Positions 34,568 to 46,938 of a stretch of 64,000 nucleotides of DNA are shown piece by piece (positions within the stretch are counted from its first letter, which is position 1; every line of letters starts with the position of its first letter). The DNA lies in assembly GCA_029204045.2 (NCBI GenBank), contig CM055063.1, positions 34,086,810-34,150,809 on the forward strand, given 5' to 3'. The translations under genes were made by a program, and so were the position numbers. Under the pieces are notes generated by a model, which was not told the origin of the DNA, did not search any database, and worked only from the letters and a program-made list of their open reading frames with translations. The stretch comes from Tillandsia leiboldiana (Eukaryota; Streptophyta; Magnoliopsida; Poales; Bromeliaceae).

Positions 34568-35914
34568 AAAGCGATATAAGCCGTCACTTGGGATGACACC
34601 TCAACGTCAAATGAGTCATCTTCCAGTGATGAAGAAAATAACGCAACGGCATTCCACGCGTCCACATCTTCACCGTTCATATGCTTTATGGCAAGTACAT
34701 CTGAGTCATTGTCCAACTCCTCCCAAGTTGAAAAGAATGCAACGGACGATGAATCGGATAATTCTGAAGGTGAAGATTTTGCTTTTGCCTACCATAAACT
34801 TTTGAAGGTTTCAAAGAAACTGGCAAAGCAAAACAAGAGTTTGAGAGGGAGTTTGCAGGATCTTGAAGAAGAAGCAAAAATGGCAACTTCTCTCTCAAAC
34901 GCTCTTGAAGTGGAAAGGGATAATCTGATCAAAGTAAATGTTTCCCTTCAAGAGTCTAATGAGCACCTCGAGAAGAATTATGTAGATATGGTGAATAAAG
35001 CAAATTACTTCTTGAAGCTCTACAGCGAGGCTCGATAGGAAAAAATGGAAATGACGAAGACCATTTTCCAACTCAAGGATGATTTAAAGCAATTTTCTTC
35101 TGAAAGGAGTAAGTTGGATAAGATGCTTGGTCTTGGTCAAACAAACAGATTCGGCCTCGGATACAATCGAACTGAAGACAATTTTAGTTCGATTGGGACA
35201 GTCTTTGTGCCCCAGTCGGTATCTCCTCCTCCGACACCGGAATTTGCGACAAACAACGACAACAAGCCTACTTCACCCTCTTTGGGATCGTCAAGCACTA
35301 AGGTATGTTTTCGTTGTGGTTTTGCAGGGCACATAAGGAGAAATTGCAAGATGGGAGCGAAACGTTCAACTCAAGCGCCTCTTGCAACAACTACCAAAAA
35401 GGTGATTCCCCGGAAATCAAAGGAAAAGAGCCTTGGTAGTTCACCTCGTAAGACGATGTCAAGCAATAAATCAAACAAGATGCTTTCACCTAGGAGAATA
35501 ACTTCAAGAACATTGCCAACGCAATCCAAAAAGGTTTGGGTGCGCAAAGGTGAAATCATCCCTTGTCTTGTTGTTCATACTTCTTTACATGCTTATGACA
35601 ACTCGTCTTGGTATCTGGATATTGGATGTTCCCGTCACATGACCGGTGACAAAAACTGTTTTCAAACTCTAGAGAAAATCTCCGGAGGACATGTTGTTTT
35701 CGGAGACGGTCGTTCTTCTAAAATTGTTGGAAAAGGAACAATCGCTATTCCAGAAGGCCCTGTTTTGAATAATGTTCTATTTGTAGAAGGCCTTAAGACT
35801 AACCTCATCAGTATAAGTCAACTTTGTGACAATGGTTTTTCAGTTAATTTTTCGTCTATAGAATGTATTGTAACTGATAAAGACCATGTATTCTTTTTGA
35901 AAGGGGTTAGATAA
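34568..35914 (+). pseudogene. gag-pol: Sirevirus S3 gag C-terminus and protease
   Basis: Plus-strand homologue of 14850-16093. Order: acidic serine-rich region, coiled coil, zinc knuckle CFRCGFAGHIRRNC (about 35305-35350), KVWVRKGEIIPCL and protease (about 35610-35650). The frame is interrupted by stops at 35036-35038 (TAG) and 35912-35914 (TAA). The protease active site reads DIG where S2 has DSG, a further sign of decay. The 5' part of S3 is cut off by the LARD-like element at 34567. Confidence 0.88.
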
Positions 35915-36646
35915 GAAAATAATTTCTATGTTGTTTCAAACAAAATTTCTGAAAAATGTAACCTAGTTTCTTTAGATAATGAAACTCTTTGGCATGAAAG
36001 GCTAGGTCACATAAATTTTAAAGAACTAGCAAGGATTTCTAATAAAGACGTGGTTAAGGGGGTTCCTAAACTTACATTTAAAGATAACATTGTGTGTGGA
36101 GGTTGTCAAAAGGGAAAGCAATCAAGGGCTGCACACAAGAACTTGAACCACGTTGGTACTAACTGGCCCTTAGAATTACTGCATATGGACTTAATGGGGC
36201 CAACTCGTCAACCATCCTTGGGAGGTAAATGGTATATTTTTATTTTGGTTGATGATTTCTCTAGATATTCATGGGTAACTTTTTTAAAAGAGAAAGCCGA
36301 TACTTTCGACTCTTTTCATGAGGTTTGTCATCGTATTATGATTGAAAGAAATGAAAAGATCGTTCGTGTTCGAAGTGATAGAGGTAGAGAATTCATTAAT
36401 TCTAAGTTCACTGATTTTTGCACTTCCAATGGCATAAAACATGAATTCTCAGCACCCTATACACCTCAGCAGAATGGTGTTGTTGAACGCAAAAACAGGG
36501 TTGTTCAGGAGATGGCGCGTGTGATGCTTCATAGCAGGAATCTCCCGTTACATTTTTGGGCTGAAGCCGTGAACACCGCCGTCTATGTAATTAATCGAGT
36601 GTATTTGCGCTCGGGAACATTAAATACACCATATGAGCTGTGGTTT
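35915..36646 (+). pseudogene. pol: Sirevirus S3 integrase, first part
   Basis: It continues after the stop with the pre-integrase motif (LWHERLGHINFKELA), the zinc domain CGGCQKGKQ and the D-D-E core (LLHMDLMGP, VRSDRGREF, QQNGVVERKN). The core carries DRGRE where S2 has DRGGE. The frame is open from 36050 to the insertion at 36647, in the codons for ELWFC. The rest follows at 40766. Confidence 0.88.
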
Positions 36647-39600
36647 TGTGGTGACCCGGATCTTTGCAGGGCTTCTACAGTGTGACCAGCAGCTTCTGGA
36701 AGCCTACGTGGCATATCGGCGGTGTTCGCGCGCCAGTTTGGACACAAGAGATGGACTCAGGGCCTAAAATGGATCTCGTAGGTAATCGGGGGACCCCATC
36801 GGATGTTTAGAACAGTTTACGCGAGGAGTGGATATCAAATTTAGGCTCGGCGCGGAATTCGGATTAAAAATACCTTTCCGGGAGCCTCCGGCAATTTATA
36901 GGATTGGAATTTGGCAAAATGGACGCCGGATTTGGAAGCAGCGCGCGAAAACGGTCAAGATGGGCTATTTACATGTATTTTTCGGAGCTTGCTACAGTAA
37001 TTTTACTGTTCATCGCCGGAACAGTGTTTCCGGCGATCGCCGGCGGCGGCTGGCGGCGGCGTTCAGCGGCGGGCAGTGGCGGAAGGCGCTCGGGCAGGCG
37101 GCGCGCGGCCGCGGGCAGGCGCACAGGGGCGCGGGCAGGCGCGCGGGGGCGCGGTCAGGTGCGCGGTCCACGCGGCCGTCGTGCACCCGAGGAGGGGACA
37201 CGTGGCAGGTTCTCACTGGTCGGTGTTGTGGTCTGGGTTCACGGTGCAGGCCGGTGGTGCACGGTAGACCGGGTGGACACGTGGCGTGTGGTGGTTGGTC
37301 CGGTGTTGTGCTCCCGGTCCACGCAACCGGTGGAGTGGGTGTTCGGGGCAGGTGGCCGTACGGCGGGGCAGGTGGTCGTACGGCCCGGGTCAGCCGCGAT
37401 GTGCGCGGTCCACGGCGCGACGTGCGTGGTGCACGGGTTGCCGGGCCACGTGTCGCGTCGCCATTCGCGGGCGCAGGTGCACCGGGTGCAGTGGGGGCCC
37501 GGGGGAGTAGCGGACTGGACTGTGTGGTGGACCGGGCCGCACTGTGCGCGCCCGAAAGTTGTGGGCCGGGCCGCACTGTGCGCGCCCGAAAAGTTTCGGG
37601 CGCCCGGAAATTGGGACACAATGGGAATTTTTCCAATTGTTTCCTCAGCCTTTAAATAGGCAGCCCGAGCCCTCTTCTTTGGCTCTTTTCTCTCAGCCCA
37701 CGCACCATCTGCCCGAGCACCTTGAAGAAGACTTGTTCAACTCTTAATTCTTGATCTTCCTGCCAAGTTCTACGATTTTAGGAGCACGCATCCCGAGGTT
37801 CTGGATTTTACGGCGCGGCGCGATGTTGCATTCCTGGGTTCTTCTTCGGCGCAGCGACAGTGTTTTAGCTCCCCTGGGCTACCCCGAGATCATTTTGCAG
37901 TGATTCTTGCGCCGACAGACTCCTAAGAGGTAGGGCTTCATCTTTCGTATTGATCGCGCTTTCCTTTTGCGAGTTTTTGGCACGGATCCCGAGGCAACAC
38001 TGTGACCCATTTTCTGTTTGGCTTTGTGGGACAGCATCGAGGTGTTTTGGCCATATCTTTGCGCACAAGCGTCAGCCGGAAACGAGCTTATACAACTTTT
38101 TCATCTACAGATCGCAAGGAACGCGCTCGTATTTTTCTTGGATTTTTCTGAGATTTCATCAGAGGTGAAAATTACTGTTTTCTCAGTGAACAGTGTACAG
38201 TTTTAATACAGATTTTTGTATGAGTGTACCCCCTTGCCGAATTTTTATCTTGACTTACCGAACTCCGATTTGGGCGTGCAAGGTACCGTTTCGAAGCTAT
38301 CGACGCAAGGATTGCTGTGATATTTTTATTGGAATTTTCTGGGCACTATCTGCAGGTGATAATTTAACAGTTCAGAATTCGAGGTTGTATGTGGTTTTAA
38401 GTGCTATATTTGGGAGCCTAGTGTAATTAGTGGACTTTGTATTATGCCAGGAGTGTTACGGGTGTGCTGAACTTATTGGAATAAGGGATTAGAGTTTTTT
38501 GGTGTTTTCAGCTGTGGGCTTTGGACAGTCAGCTTTTCAGGTGGGTGCCTTATTCCCGGAACCGGTGGACGGTTCTCTAAATTTTCATATGTTAGCATTG
38601 CATGCAGGTGAATGGTACAATAGCTGGGATTGATCGGTAAGTTTAACAATGAGGATTTTATGGAAATTGCAAGTGAATTATTCACAGTATGACAATGGTA
38701 TTAATCAAATAGTCATGTTGATGATTAGTGGAAGCTTATCTAAGGCAAGGATACCCTATATGATTAATTATCATGCCATATTAGCACATAACCTTTTATG
38801 AGGATGGTTTATGTATTGGGATAGGATTATGTAGTTATGTGCAGGTTCTACTCTGAGGAGCCATTATGGATTGAGAATTATGGATAGGTATGGTCATTGA
38901 TAATTTTGGCATGAGGTTTATTTTCTTTATTCTTCTTGAGGACAAATGCATGCTTGTATGGACATATGTGTAGGGACATATAGTTAGGCCATCTTTTACT
39001 GCTGCACTACATATTGGAATTTGACTTAGGAGAAACCATGATTGCTTTCTTTCTCCTTTTATTTAGACTTTTGAGTCATGTTGCTCGGGTTCGAGCAGAG
39101 GTTTGGGATAGTGTAGCTGGGACCTTAGGGTCAGAGACAGGGTGTGCTTGTTGATGGATTGTGGGTTATTGCGGCAACCGCGGACAGTAGGCGGTTGGCC
39201 GGATCTTGATTAATTTACCCAATTGTGGGTTGTGGGTTATTGCGGCAACCGCGGACAGTAGGCGGTTGACCGGATCTTGATTAATTTACCCAATTGTGGG
39301 TTGTGGGTTATTGCGGTGACCGCGGACTTTGGGCAGTTGACCGGATGTTGACTATTGCATCAGATTGGGTATCAGATCTGTTCTAGTGGATGGTGTTTCC
39401 CACTTTTTGAGTACTATTGCATCAGATCGGGGTTTTGTTAGTGGACGGAGTTTCCCACTTTGATCATAGTCTTGATCCAGTCCTGCTATTATGAGACAGT
39501 GGTTACAGAGATACTCGATACAGTGATGCTTGATACAGTGATACTTTACTCGTGTGGGTCGCTCCCCTCGAGTGCCACTCCGGAGTAGGCTTTCCACGAT

Positions 39601-40765
39601 GTGAGCGCCGGGCACCAGGCAGGGTTCTTGAGTTCGACAGCAGAGCAGGCAGTACCAGTGATTACTGGTCTATCGATTGGGTTTATTCAGGCAGATACTT
39701 TTTGTTACACTCGTGCCTGGGGGACCGAGTGGAGTCTAGTAGCTGTGTTTAGACCAGTGATAGTATTGTTGGGAACCGTCGGGGTTTGACGGTGGTCCCG
39801 TGGTCGTTGTGAGTTCTTTGACCATTGTGTGAGAGGTTGAGCATCTTGAGTCTATCCGTTCTGAGAGAGAGAGCATGGATTATGACTATAGCCTGCATGA
39901 GCCACTAATCAATAGCGAGTTAGTCCGTTTGGACGCCCTACGTAATTCCTGCCCGTCAGCGGGAGGTGGTTGTAGGTGGGCGCAGGTTTGACTGGACCCG
40001 ATGTGGCAGTCAGCTCGATTGGGTCAGTTGAGCACCTCGTGTGCGTGTGTTGCATATCTTCATCAGAGTTTCCCCATTTGAGCATTTGGATAGAGGCATG
40101 GTAGCTGTAGAGTGTTTCCAGCTTCTCCTTTCAGTTTTACTGCATCGGTTATCTGTTGCCTCTAGTAGTCTTGGTGGGCAGATCGTCGGGCCTAGTGGCG
40201 ATACCCACTGAGAACTCCCTTATTTGCGTAGTTCTCACGCCCGTTGGGGGTTTTCCCCCTTTTGTCCTTTCTCCTCTTTGTTTTGCAGAGTCTTGGCGGG
40301 TGTTGCCGTTCTGTGGTTGCTGTTTCTGCGGTTGCTGTTCGCGATGAGGGTGTAGCGAGCTAGATCCTGACCCATCTTTGGAGAGTAGCGGTACCCCCTT
40401 TTGTGGAGATCTTCAGTATAGTCGGTAGATTGGTATTTATTTCCTCTTTTGAGAGACTGTTGTAGTGAGGATATGATGTATTGAGAGCTTGTACACTGAT
40501 GTTTTATTTGAGATATCTCCCTGTTGAGCTATGAGTTTTGTACTCGAGGTTAATGTATGATTATCATTTTTGGGAGATGGACCTTGTTGTTTTATCTTCA
40601 GTTGTACAGTGGTTGATTTTATTCTACAGGAGTTTTATCTTTTAGCTCTGATATCTGTTGGCTGTAGCTCTTTTTGCAGGTAGGACGCTTCGCCTATGCG
40701 GGTTTGGCATAGGTGGCGGATCTGTTGGCGAGCCCGGGTCGCAGTTCCGACCCCGGGGCGTGACA
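36647..40765 (+). mobile_element. Solo LTR, LARD/Ty3 type, 4.12 kb, inserted in S3 integrase
   Basis: TGTGGTGACC to GGGGCGTGACA, flanked by GGTTT at 36642-36646 and 40766-40770. It is homologous to the LTRs at 241-4091 and 30601-34567 but clearly diverged at its 5' end. A GC-rich block (37000-37620) leads to a TATA-like TTTAAATAGG at 37651-37660. There is no interior or second LTR. The 200-275-codon frames at 36828-37659 are chance frames in GC-rich sequence. Confidence 0.92.
39161..39375 (+). repeat. Three tandem copies of a 71-bp unit
   Basis: GTGGGTTATTGCGGCAACCGC begins at 39161, 39232 and 39303, an exact 71-bp period; the last copy is diverged. The other LTRs of the family contain one unit (for example 2610-2670), so this is a copy-specific expansion. 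Confidence 0.85.
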
Positions 40766-41253
40766 GGTTTTGTAGAAAATCAAATATCAAATATTTTCGT
40801 ATCTTTGGGAGTCGCTGTTTTATTTTGCGAGATCGCAAAAATCTTGGTAAATTCGACTCTCGAAGTGACGAAGGAATTTTCATGGGTTATTCTACAAACA
40901 GTAGAGCATATCGGGTATTTAACCTTGAATCTAAAACGATGGTAGAATCTATAAATGTTAAAGTAGATGAAGCTTTTCACTTTACATCTGATAAATCTAC
41001 CCCTGATATGTCTCTTGATGATGATACTCCTGTAAATGCATCTTCTCATGATAATTCTTCCAATAATAATGATGCATCTAATGGCACTTCTAGTTTATCT
41101 GATGTGCAGGAATCATCACATGCATCTCCGAGAACTCCGTTACCGCAAACGTTAAGAATCTCCAAAGATCATCCGGAATCGAACATTATTGGAGATCCAC
41201 AAGAAGGAGTCAAAACTCGGAGGCAGTTGGTTTGTGGAGTCGCATGTTATGTC
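40766..41253 (+). pseudogene. pol: Sirevirus S3 integrase C-terminus and linker
   Basis: It resumes the integrase after the solo LTR (FCRKSNIKYFRIFGS, DEGIFMGYS, SRAYRVFNLESK), then the serine-rich linker towards reverse transcriptase (DPQEGVKTRRQLVCGVACY). The frame is clean apart from the insertions. It preserves the base missing from S2 near 13598. It ends at 41253, where a Ty3-type LTR begins, so the reverse transcriptase of S3 is not in this window. Confidence 0.88.
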
Positions 41254-42119
41254 TGTCACGCCCCGAGTCCGCCAATTTGTACGGTTAGGGCACGCCAACA
41301 GACCCGCCAATCGGGTAAGACCTTTTCCTACCCGAAAGGAACGGTAATATCCATAATAACACAACAAGTGTATGCGGAAGCTCAATATCAGAGTACTAAA
41401 AATCACTACAAATTAAAACTTTCATTCAATAACAACAGTTAATGCGGAAATGAAAGCATACAAGAGTGAACCATGCCTTACTTTATTACACTTTACATTT
41501 CTGAACTTGCAATATCAATTATTATAATTCTTTTACATAAATTCCTCACCATACAAGGTTCACTCAAGAAATATAAAAATGGGATACCTCTGCTAGACCC
41601 TCTAGGTCTCTATGCTGCTGGGCCCTTGCCCCTGTCGTATACCTCGCCGTCTGCCTCTGAACCATCGCGATCGCTGCATCCATACCTGAACCTGTGGGGG
41701 GAGTCACCCAAGGGGTGTGAGAACTACGACATAGTTCCCAGTGGGTTCAACCACCGAGATAAAGTGTCCTACACCACTTGGTCCAATGGAAGCAATAATA
41801 ATAGTGCTAGGAAATTAAAATCCTCAATATCATAATGCTACTATGTATATACTGGCCACTACACTATCTGTGTATACTCACCAATCCATCACTACTCTGT
41901 CTAGCCACACTAGGCAACTAACCACTAGCTCGGCCACTAAGCCGCTGTGTACTGGGTTACCCTAACCAGGCCACCTTGGCCACTCTCCGTTCTTCTTATT
42001 CTTTACCCTATGGTGGTTTAATTTAAGTTGACCCTCAGAAATTCTTATCCAACGGGCCCCAGCCCGGTAGTCCTGCTACCATCAGATAAGATTTCTAAGG
42101 TTGCCGATAACACTCGAAA

Positions 42120-42270
42120 GTGTTACCCCGTCCTGCCGGGGGGACTTGTCATACGGGACACTGCCCGATAGGGTCACTGCCCAACTCTGACAAGAGTACT
42201 CTAGAACCTGTCATACGGGTCGCTGCCCGGGAGAGGGACCCTGTCCAACTCCGACAGTTGTACGTTGGCC
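42120..42270. repeat. Imperfect duplication with CTGTCATACGGG
   Basis: Two imperfect units share TGTCATACGGG, CTGCCCG, and GTCCAACTC or GCCCAACTC followed by TGACA or CGACAG. A third, weaker relative is near 42470. Part of the LTR. Confidence 0.55.
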
Positions 42271-42984
42271 CCCGGAGGTACGCCCATTTTATCTTTTTCT
42301 TTTCTTTTCTTTCTTTTTTCTTTCTCTTTTCTTTAGCACTTGGCTTCTTTGCTCTTAACACTTGCTTTTCTGTCTTATACGAGCTTGTAGCTCCCTTTTT
42401 GCCACTGGCAATCTCTTTCTTTAAGCATTTAGCTCTTTACTTTCACTTTTAGCCTTTCGAAAGTACCTCGTCCGACGGGTCACTGCCCAGGGAGTCCTGC
42501 TCCACAATGACGAGTCTCAAATTCGAAGGCGCCATTTACATTCTCGATATGCTCTTTTAGCCGCTTTTTGCTTGCTATTAAACTTTACCTTTTGCATTTA
42601 TTACCTCTTATCCTAGGTCTTGCCATAAGGATAATTAGAGAGTCTCCTGAACTCTTAAACATTTCACCTTCATTTATTTAACTCAAATTGAAGTTAAAGT
42701 TATTGTCCATTTGCCCAGACACCCTATGACTTTCTAGGGTTATATTTGATCAACTCTTTAACCTTGGGATCTTATCCCACTTTCCTGATTCCTCATTGAA
42801 TCCTAGAGTTAACTTAACTCTATTTTCCTGTTCCACTATTAACTTAGAGTTACATCGACTCTAATTTCCTGTTTTCCCTTTTATGTCTCCACACTTGATC
42901 CATTTTTCCATTCTTTTGATTCCTTACTGAATCCTAGAGTCAACTCGACTCTATTTTTCTGTCTGTGAGTTTAAACTCTTCCAG

Positions 42985-43215
42985 CTCAACTTAGGTTCCT
43001 TTACCTAAGTTCCATGACATACTTCTCCTAGAGTTCCTTGACTCTATGCTGACCACTAGTTCACCTTAGGTTCTCCTTACCTAAGTTCCATGTCATACTT
43101 GTCCTAGAGTTCCTTGACTCTATGCTGATCACTAGTTCACCTTAGGTTCTCTTTACCTAAGTTCCAGGTCATATACATCCTAGAGTTCCCTGACTCTATG
43201 TTGATCACTCTATCC
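42985..43215. repeat. About 74-bp tandem repeat, roughly three copies
   Basis: The segment CCTAGAGTTCCTTGACTCTATG, split over CACTAGTTCACCTTAGGTTC and ACCTAAGTTCCA, repeats three times. CCTAGAGT/ACTCTA and CTTAGGT/ACCTAAG are themselves inverted repeats, so each unit could fold into two hairpins. Confidence 0.75.
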
Positions 43216-43768
43216 AGTGTCCTTAGGTTGTCACCTAAGACCATGCCAATCGTCCTCCCTAGGATAACTCCTAAGTTGATGTCACTCGTCAAACCCCTAT
43301 ACTAGGTTTTCTCCTAGTCTTACTACCAACAACTGTTGTTCCCTTATGTCACGTGATTCCTAGAGTTATACCCTAACATACTCATAATCACGAATAGCTA
43401 ATCATTTTCATGCATGCAATTATTTTCATCTCATTCATAAAATAATAATTATCTCTACGCATGCATATTCATCATATATGTTTGGCAACCAACAGTTGCA
43501 CTTTTCCTCTGTGTCTCTTTGCACATGCACAACTATTCCCCTATCTCTGGCAACCAACAATTGCTATTTTTCATCTGAATCCATCTATACAGGAAATCAA
43601 TATCATAATTACCTAACGCCTCTAACAGGCTACTATCCTGCTTCGAATCGAAAAGCAAGGGAGCAAGGGGAGAGGTCACCCAATTTCGGTAGAATTCCCC
43701 ACCTCGTGGTGTACCCAATTGCTTGTAGACACTTGCAATTGATCTCCGCGCGATTCCACTTGTCTCCT

Positions 43769-44460
43769 CAAGCTTGCACACAAAACGGTGCACTTCCCTC
43801 GAGTCCGCACGCAAAACGGTGCACGTCCACCAAACCTGCACGCAAAACGGTGCACGTTAGTAAAACCCACACGCAAAACGGTGCGCGCCACTTCAGTCGG
43901 CACGCAAAATGATGCGCGTCATCTCAACCTGCACGCAACACGGTGCACGTACCTCGGGTTTGCACGCAAAACGGAGCATGCTTCTCTTAAGGTTGCACGC
44001 AAAATGGTGCACGTCTTTTCCAACCCTTCACAACAAACGATGCATAATATTAGGGTCGGCACGCAAAATGGTGCGCGACAACAAGATCGGCGCGCAAAAC
44101 GGTGCACGTACCTCAAATCTGCACGCAAAATGGTGCACGCCTGACAATAGGGTTGCACGCAAAACGGTGCAAATTTTTCTCTAGCCCTGCACGAAAAATG
44201 ATGCAAACCATTAGATTCTACACGTGAAACTGTGCGCATTGGTCCAACCCGCACGCAAAACGGAGCACATACCCCGTATTGGCACGCAAAACGGTGCACA
44301 CTCTACTGTAGGGTTGCACGCAAAACGGTGCATATTTTCCGGCCCTGCACGTAAAACGAGATGCATTATTAGAGTCTGCACGCAAAACGGTGCCCGTTAG
44401 TCCAACCTGCACGCAAAACGGTGCATGTCTTCCACTAACGGCACGCAAAACGAGGCGCGT
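43769..44460. repeat. About 31-bp array of GCACGCAAAACGGTGC palindromes
   Basis: About 22 copies of the interrupted palindrome GCAC-GCAAAACG-GTGC at roughly 31-bp intervals, with variable sequence between. Variants such as AATGG and AACGA keep or lose pairing. The 118-144-codon frames across it only translate the repeat. It belongs to the LTR. Confidence 0.88.
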
Positions 44461-45718
44461 CCAAAACGCCCGCGAAACTCGCGCAGTAAATCGGCACAGA
44501 GAAGTTGGGTCCCTAACATGCACGTGGGCAAAGGGGTCAAATCCAAAATCCGAAAGGAAACTTCAAACTGTGCCAAAAAATACCGCAAAAAAGACACACG
44601 GGGCCTACCTCGACAACGCCGTGCCGTCCATTGCCTCCAATAGGCTCTTTGGTACATCTAGTGCGCTCCACGGAGTCCACGGCGCGCTCGTGCGCCCTCG
44701 AAAACCGCGAGCGAAATCACCCGGTTCCCCTCTTGGTACGCTCGGGTGAAGCCAAAAAGGGAAAAAGGGGAAAAATGAGCCGTTTCGGGCCTTTATAGGC
44801 CATTTCTGAACTTTTGGGCGCACCCTTTCGGGCGCCCGAAAGTTTTCGGGCGGCTACAGTAACTGTCCCGCCGCCGGTCCACGCACCCATGCCGCACCAG
44901 CGTGGCTCCACGTCACACACGGCGGCCAACCAGGAGGCGACACGTGTACAAAGACCCGTGCACCGCGACCACCGAACAGCGGCGGCCAATCGTTGGCCGC
45001 CATGTGGACCGCACCGACGCCTGTGGTGGTTGTGTCTTGTCCCGTCAGCGCGTCACATCACGCTGACTGTCCAATGGGGGGCCGACACGTGGCCCTGCCC
45101 GCTGACACCGCGCTAGTGCCCACGCGGGTTCCCGACGCGCCCCCGCTCCCTCGGTCAGGGCGACCAACGAGGAAGCGCCACGTGGCGCTCCCTACCTACC
45201 ACGCGCTCCTCGGGCCGCGCGCCACAGCGCGCCGCGCGCGAAAACTTGCCTCGGGATTCACGCCCGCCGCCTCGGGATTCGCGCCTGCTGCCTCGGGATC
45301 CGTGCCAACTGCCTCGGGATCTGTGCCAACAGTAACTTTCGGGCGCGCTACAGTAATTTTCGGGCGCATCGAAATCCAGACCGGGCTGCTACAGTGAACC
45401 GGGTTCGCTACAGTGGAGCCCGGTTCGCTGCAGCCCCTAAAACCGAGTTTGCTACAGTACTTTCCGGGCGCCCGGTTCCCACTTTCGGGCACCCGAAACT
45501 TGGGCCCAAGCCCAGTTTCGCCCGTTTTCGTCCGTTCTTCCCCGTTTTTCGCCCGTTTCTCGCCCGGTTCTCACTTTCGGCAGCCACAGTTTAACTTAAT
45601 TTACCTCATGGTACTTAAACTTTTCAGTTTGGACCCTCTTTGGGTTGCCAAAAGTCCCACTACATTTGAAAACGCTGGCGGAGCCCGTTCTCTCTATCCG
45701 GGTGTCCGATCAACGCGA

Positions 45719-46904
45719 TCTTACGGCTTTTTGTGTTGGCATATTTCGTGAGTTTAGTCGGAGTCTTGAAGTGATCAAATTGTCAATCAGCAATTGAAGA
45801 CTCAGAGAAGATTCAACAAGATCTCATGTTGACACTCAGTGTTTTGAGTCTTGAAGATTGAAGTTGAAGAATTGTGGATCATATACATCAATCTTAAGGA
45901 AAATGGATTCGGAATGATCAGGTACGTTAAATTAAATAATTTTGGTGATCCGAATACATTTGTGTAGTTTAGAAACACTTGGATAAGTTTTCATTGCTTA
46001 AAAATCAAAAACTGGACAAATTGGATGTTCAGAGTCCGGATCAGAATTCTGATCCTGAACCGATCCGGATCAGAATTCCGATCCGGATCAGAATTCCGAT
46101 CCGGATCCCGAACCTTGTTTTTTCAGAAATTGCTGAAAAAAGACGACAGTCAGGATCGCCGTAAATCCGATCCGGACCGTCGTGCGGGAAAATTTCTGTT
46201 AAGTCAGTTTTTGATGCTTATCTCTTTCCAAAGGTTTCTAAACTATAAATAGACACTTAGGGTTTCTCAAGAACTACCGATTATTTTATAAAATACTTGA
46301 GAGCAACCCTAGAGGCTAGGTTTTTATCGTTCTTCTTTATATCCTCTTTTAGGTCAATTCGACGGTTCTTCCAAGATCTATCTTTTGTCGAATTGATCTA
46401 GTCTTTGCTTAGAGATTCCTTCTACGGTTCTTCAATGATAATCTAAGCAAAGGATCACCATCGAAACCAATATTTCTATCGGCTAAGTTTGCGTCGTGGA
46501 TTCGACGTGGCATCGTGGATTCGGTGTGTTAAAGGCGTTTCGTGGATTCGAAACGTGTGCTCGTGGATTCGAGTGGCGTTCGTGGATTCGAACGTGTGCA
46601 GTGGACGTGCAATCGGTGGAGCGCAAGGTCCGAAGAAGTTGAAGGAGGGGTTGAGTCCATGGAGTCGGTAATCACCTTGTTATTCTTCTTTTCTTAGTGG
46701 ATTGTTATTGTGTGTTGGTCCCGTGGTTTATCTCCTGGATTGGAGTTTCCACGTATATCTCGGTCTGCTATTTTTATTTTCCGCATTGGTTTTTATTTTG
46801 CACTGAGATTGGTTTTATAAGTATTACACCTATTCACCCCCCCTCTAGTTGTTTGATAGTACCTATTTAGATCCGTGTGGATCCTTAATATATAAAAACC
46901 AACA
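45719..46904 (+). mobile_element. 5' LTR of TR-GAG-C
   Basis: It begins TCTTACGGC where the 3' LTR begins TGTTACGGC: the conserved second base G is C here, fixed by the target duplication just before it. It contains two GATCCGGATCAGAATTCC units where the other LTR has three. TATAAATA is at 46244-46251. It ends CCAACA. Confidence 0.92.
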
Positions 46905-46906
46905 AT

Positions 46907-46917
46907 TGGTATCAGAG
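46907..46917 (+). other. Primer binding site of TR-GAG-C
   Basis: TGGTATCAGAG two bases after the LTR end; initiator tRNA-Met type. Confidence 0.9.
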
Positions 46918-46938
46918 CGGGTTTTAGGTTTATCTGTC

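Larger units (their letters stand above)
41254..45718 (-). mobile_element. Ty3-type 3' LTR, first part (split by TR-GAG-C)
   Basis: Plus-strand left end TGTCACGCCCCGAGTCC, preceded by ATGTC (41249-41253). It is interrupted at 45718 by TR-GAG-C and continues at 51667-51915, giving an LTR of about 4.7 kb in minus orientation. TATAAAG (minus) is at 44791-44797 beside a GC-rich block (44800-45580). It contains several tandem repeats and no gene. Confidence 0.85.

Noticed and set aside
43478..44523. Regularly spaced palindromic repeats resembling a CRISPR array, and frames translating them
   Set aside because: The context is a plant LTR, the gaps are short and partly repeated, and there are no cas genes. 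CRISPR is not expected in a plant genome.
46025..46252. Small frames with repeated Arg/Ile/Ser/Gly motifs across LTRs (also near 5546, 17414, 22403 and 50719)
   Set aside because: They are read-throughs of the TCCGGA palindrome arrays, on both strands, inside LTR U3 sequence.
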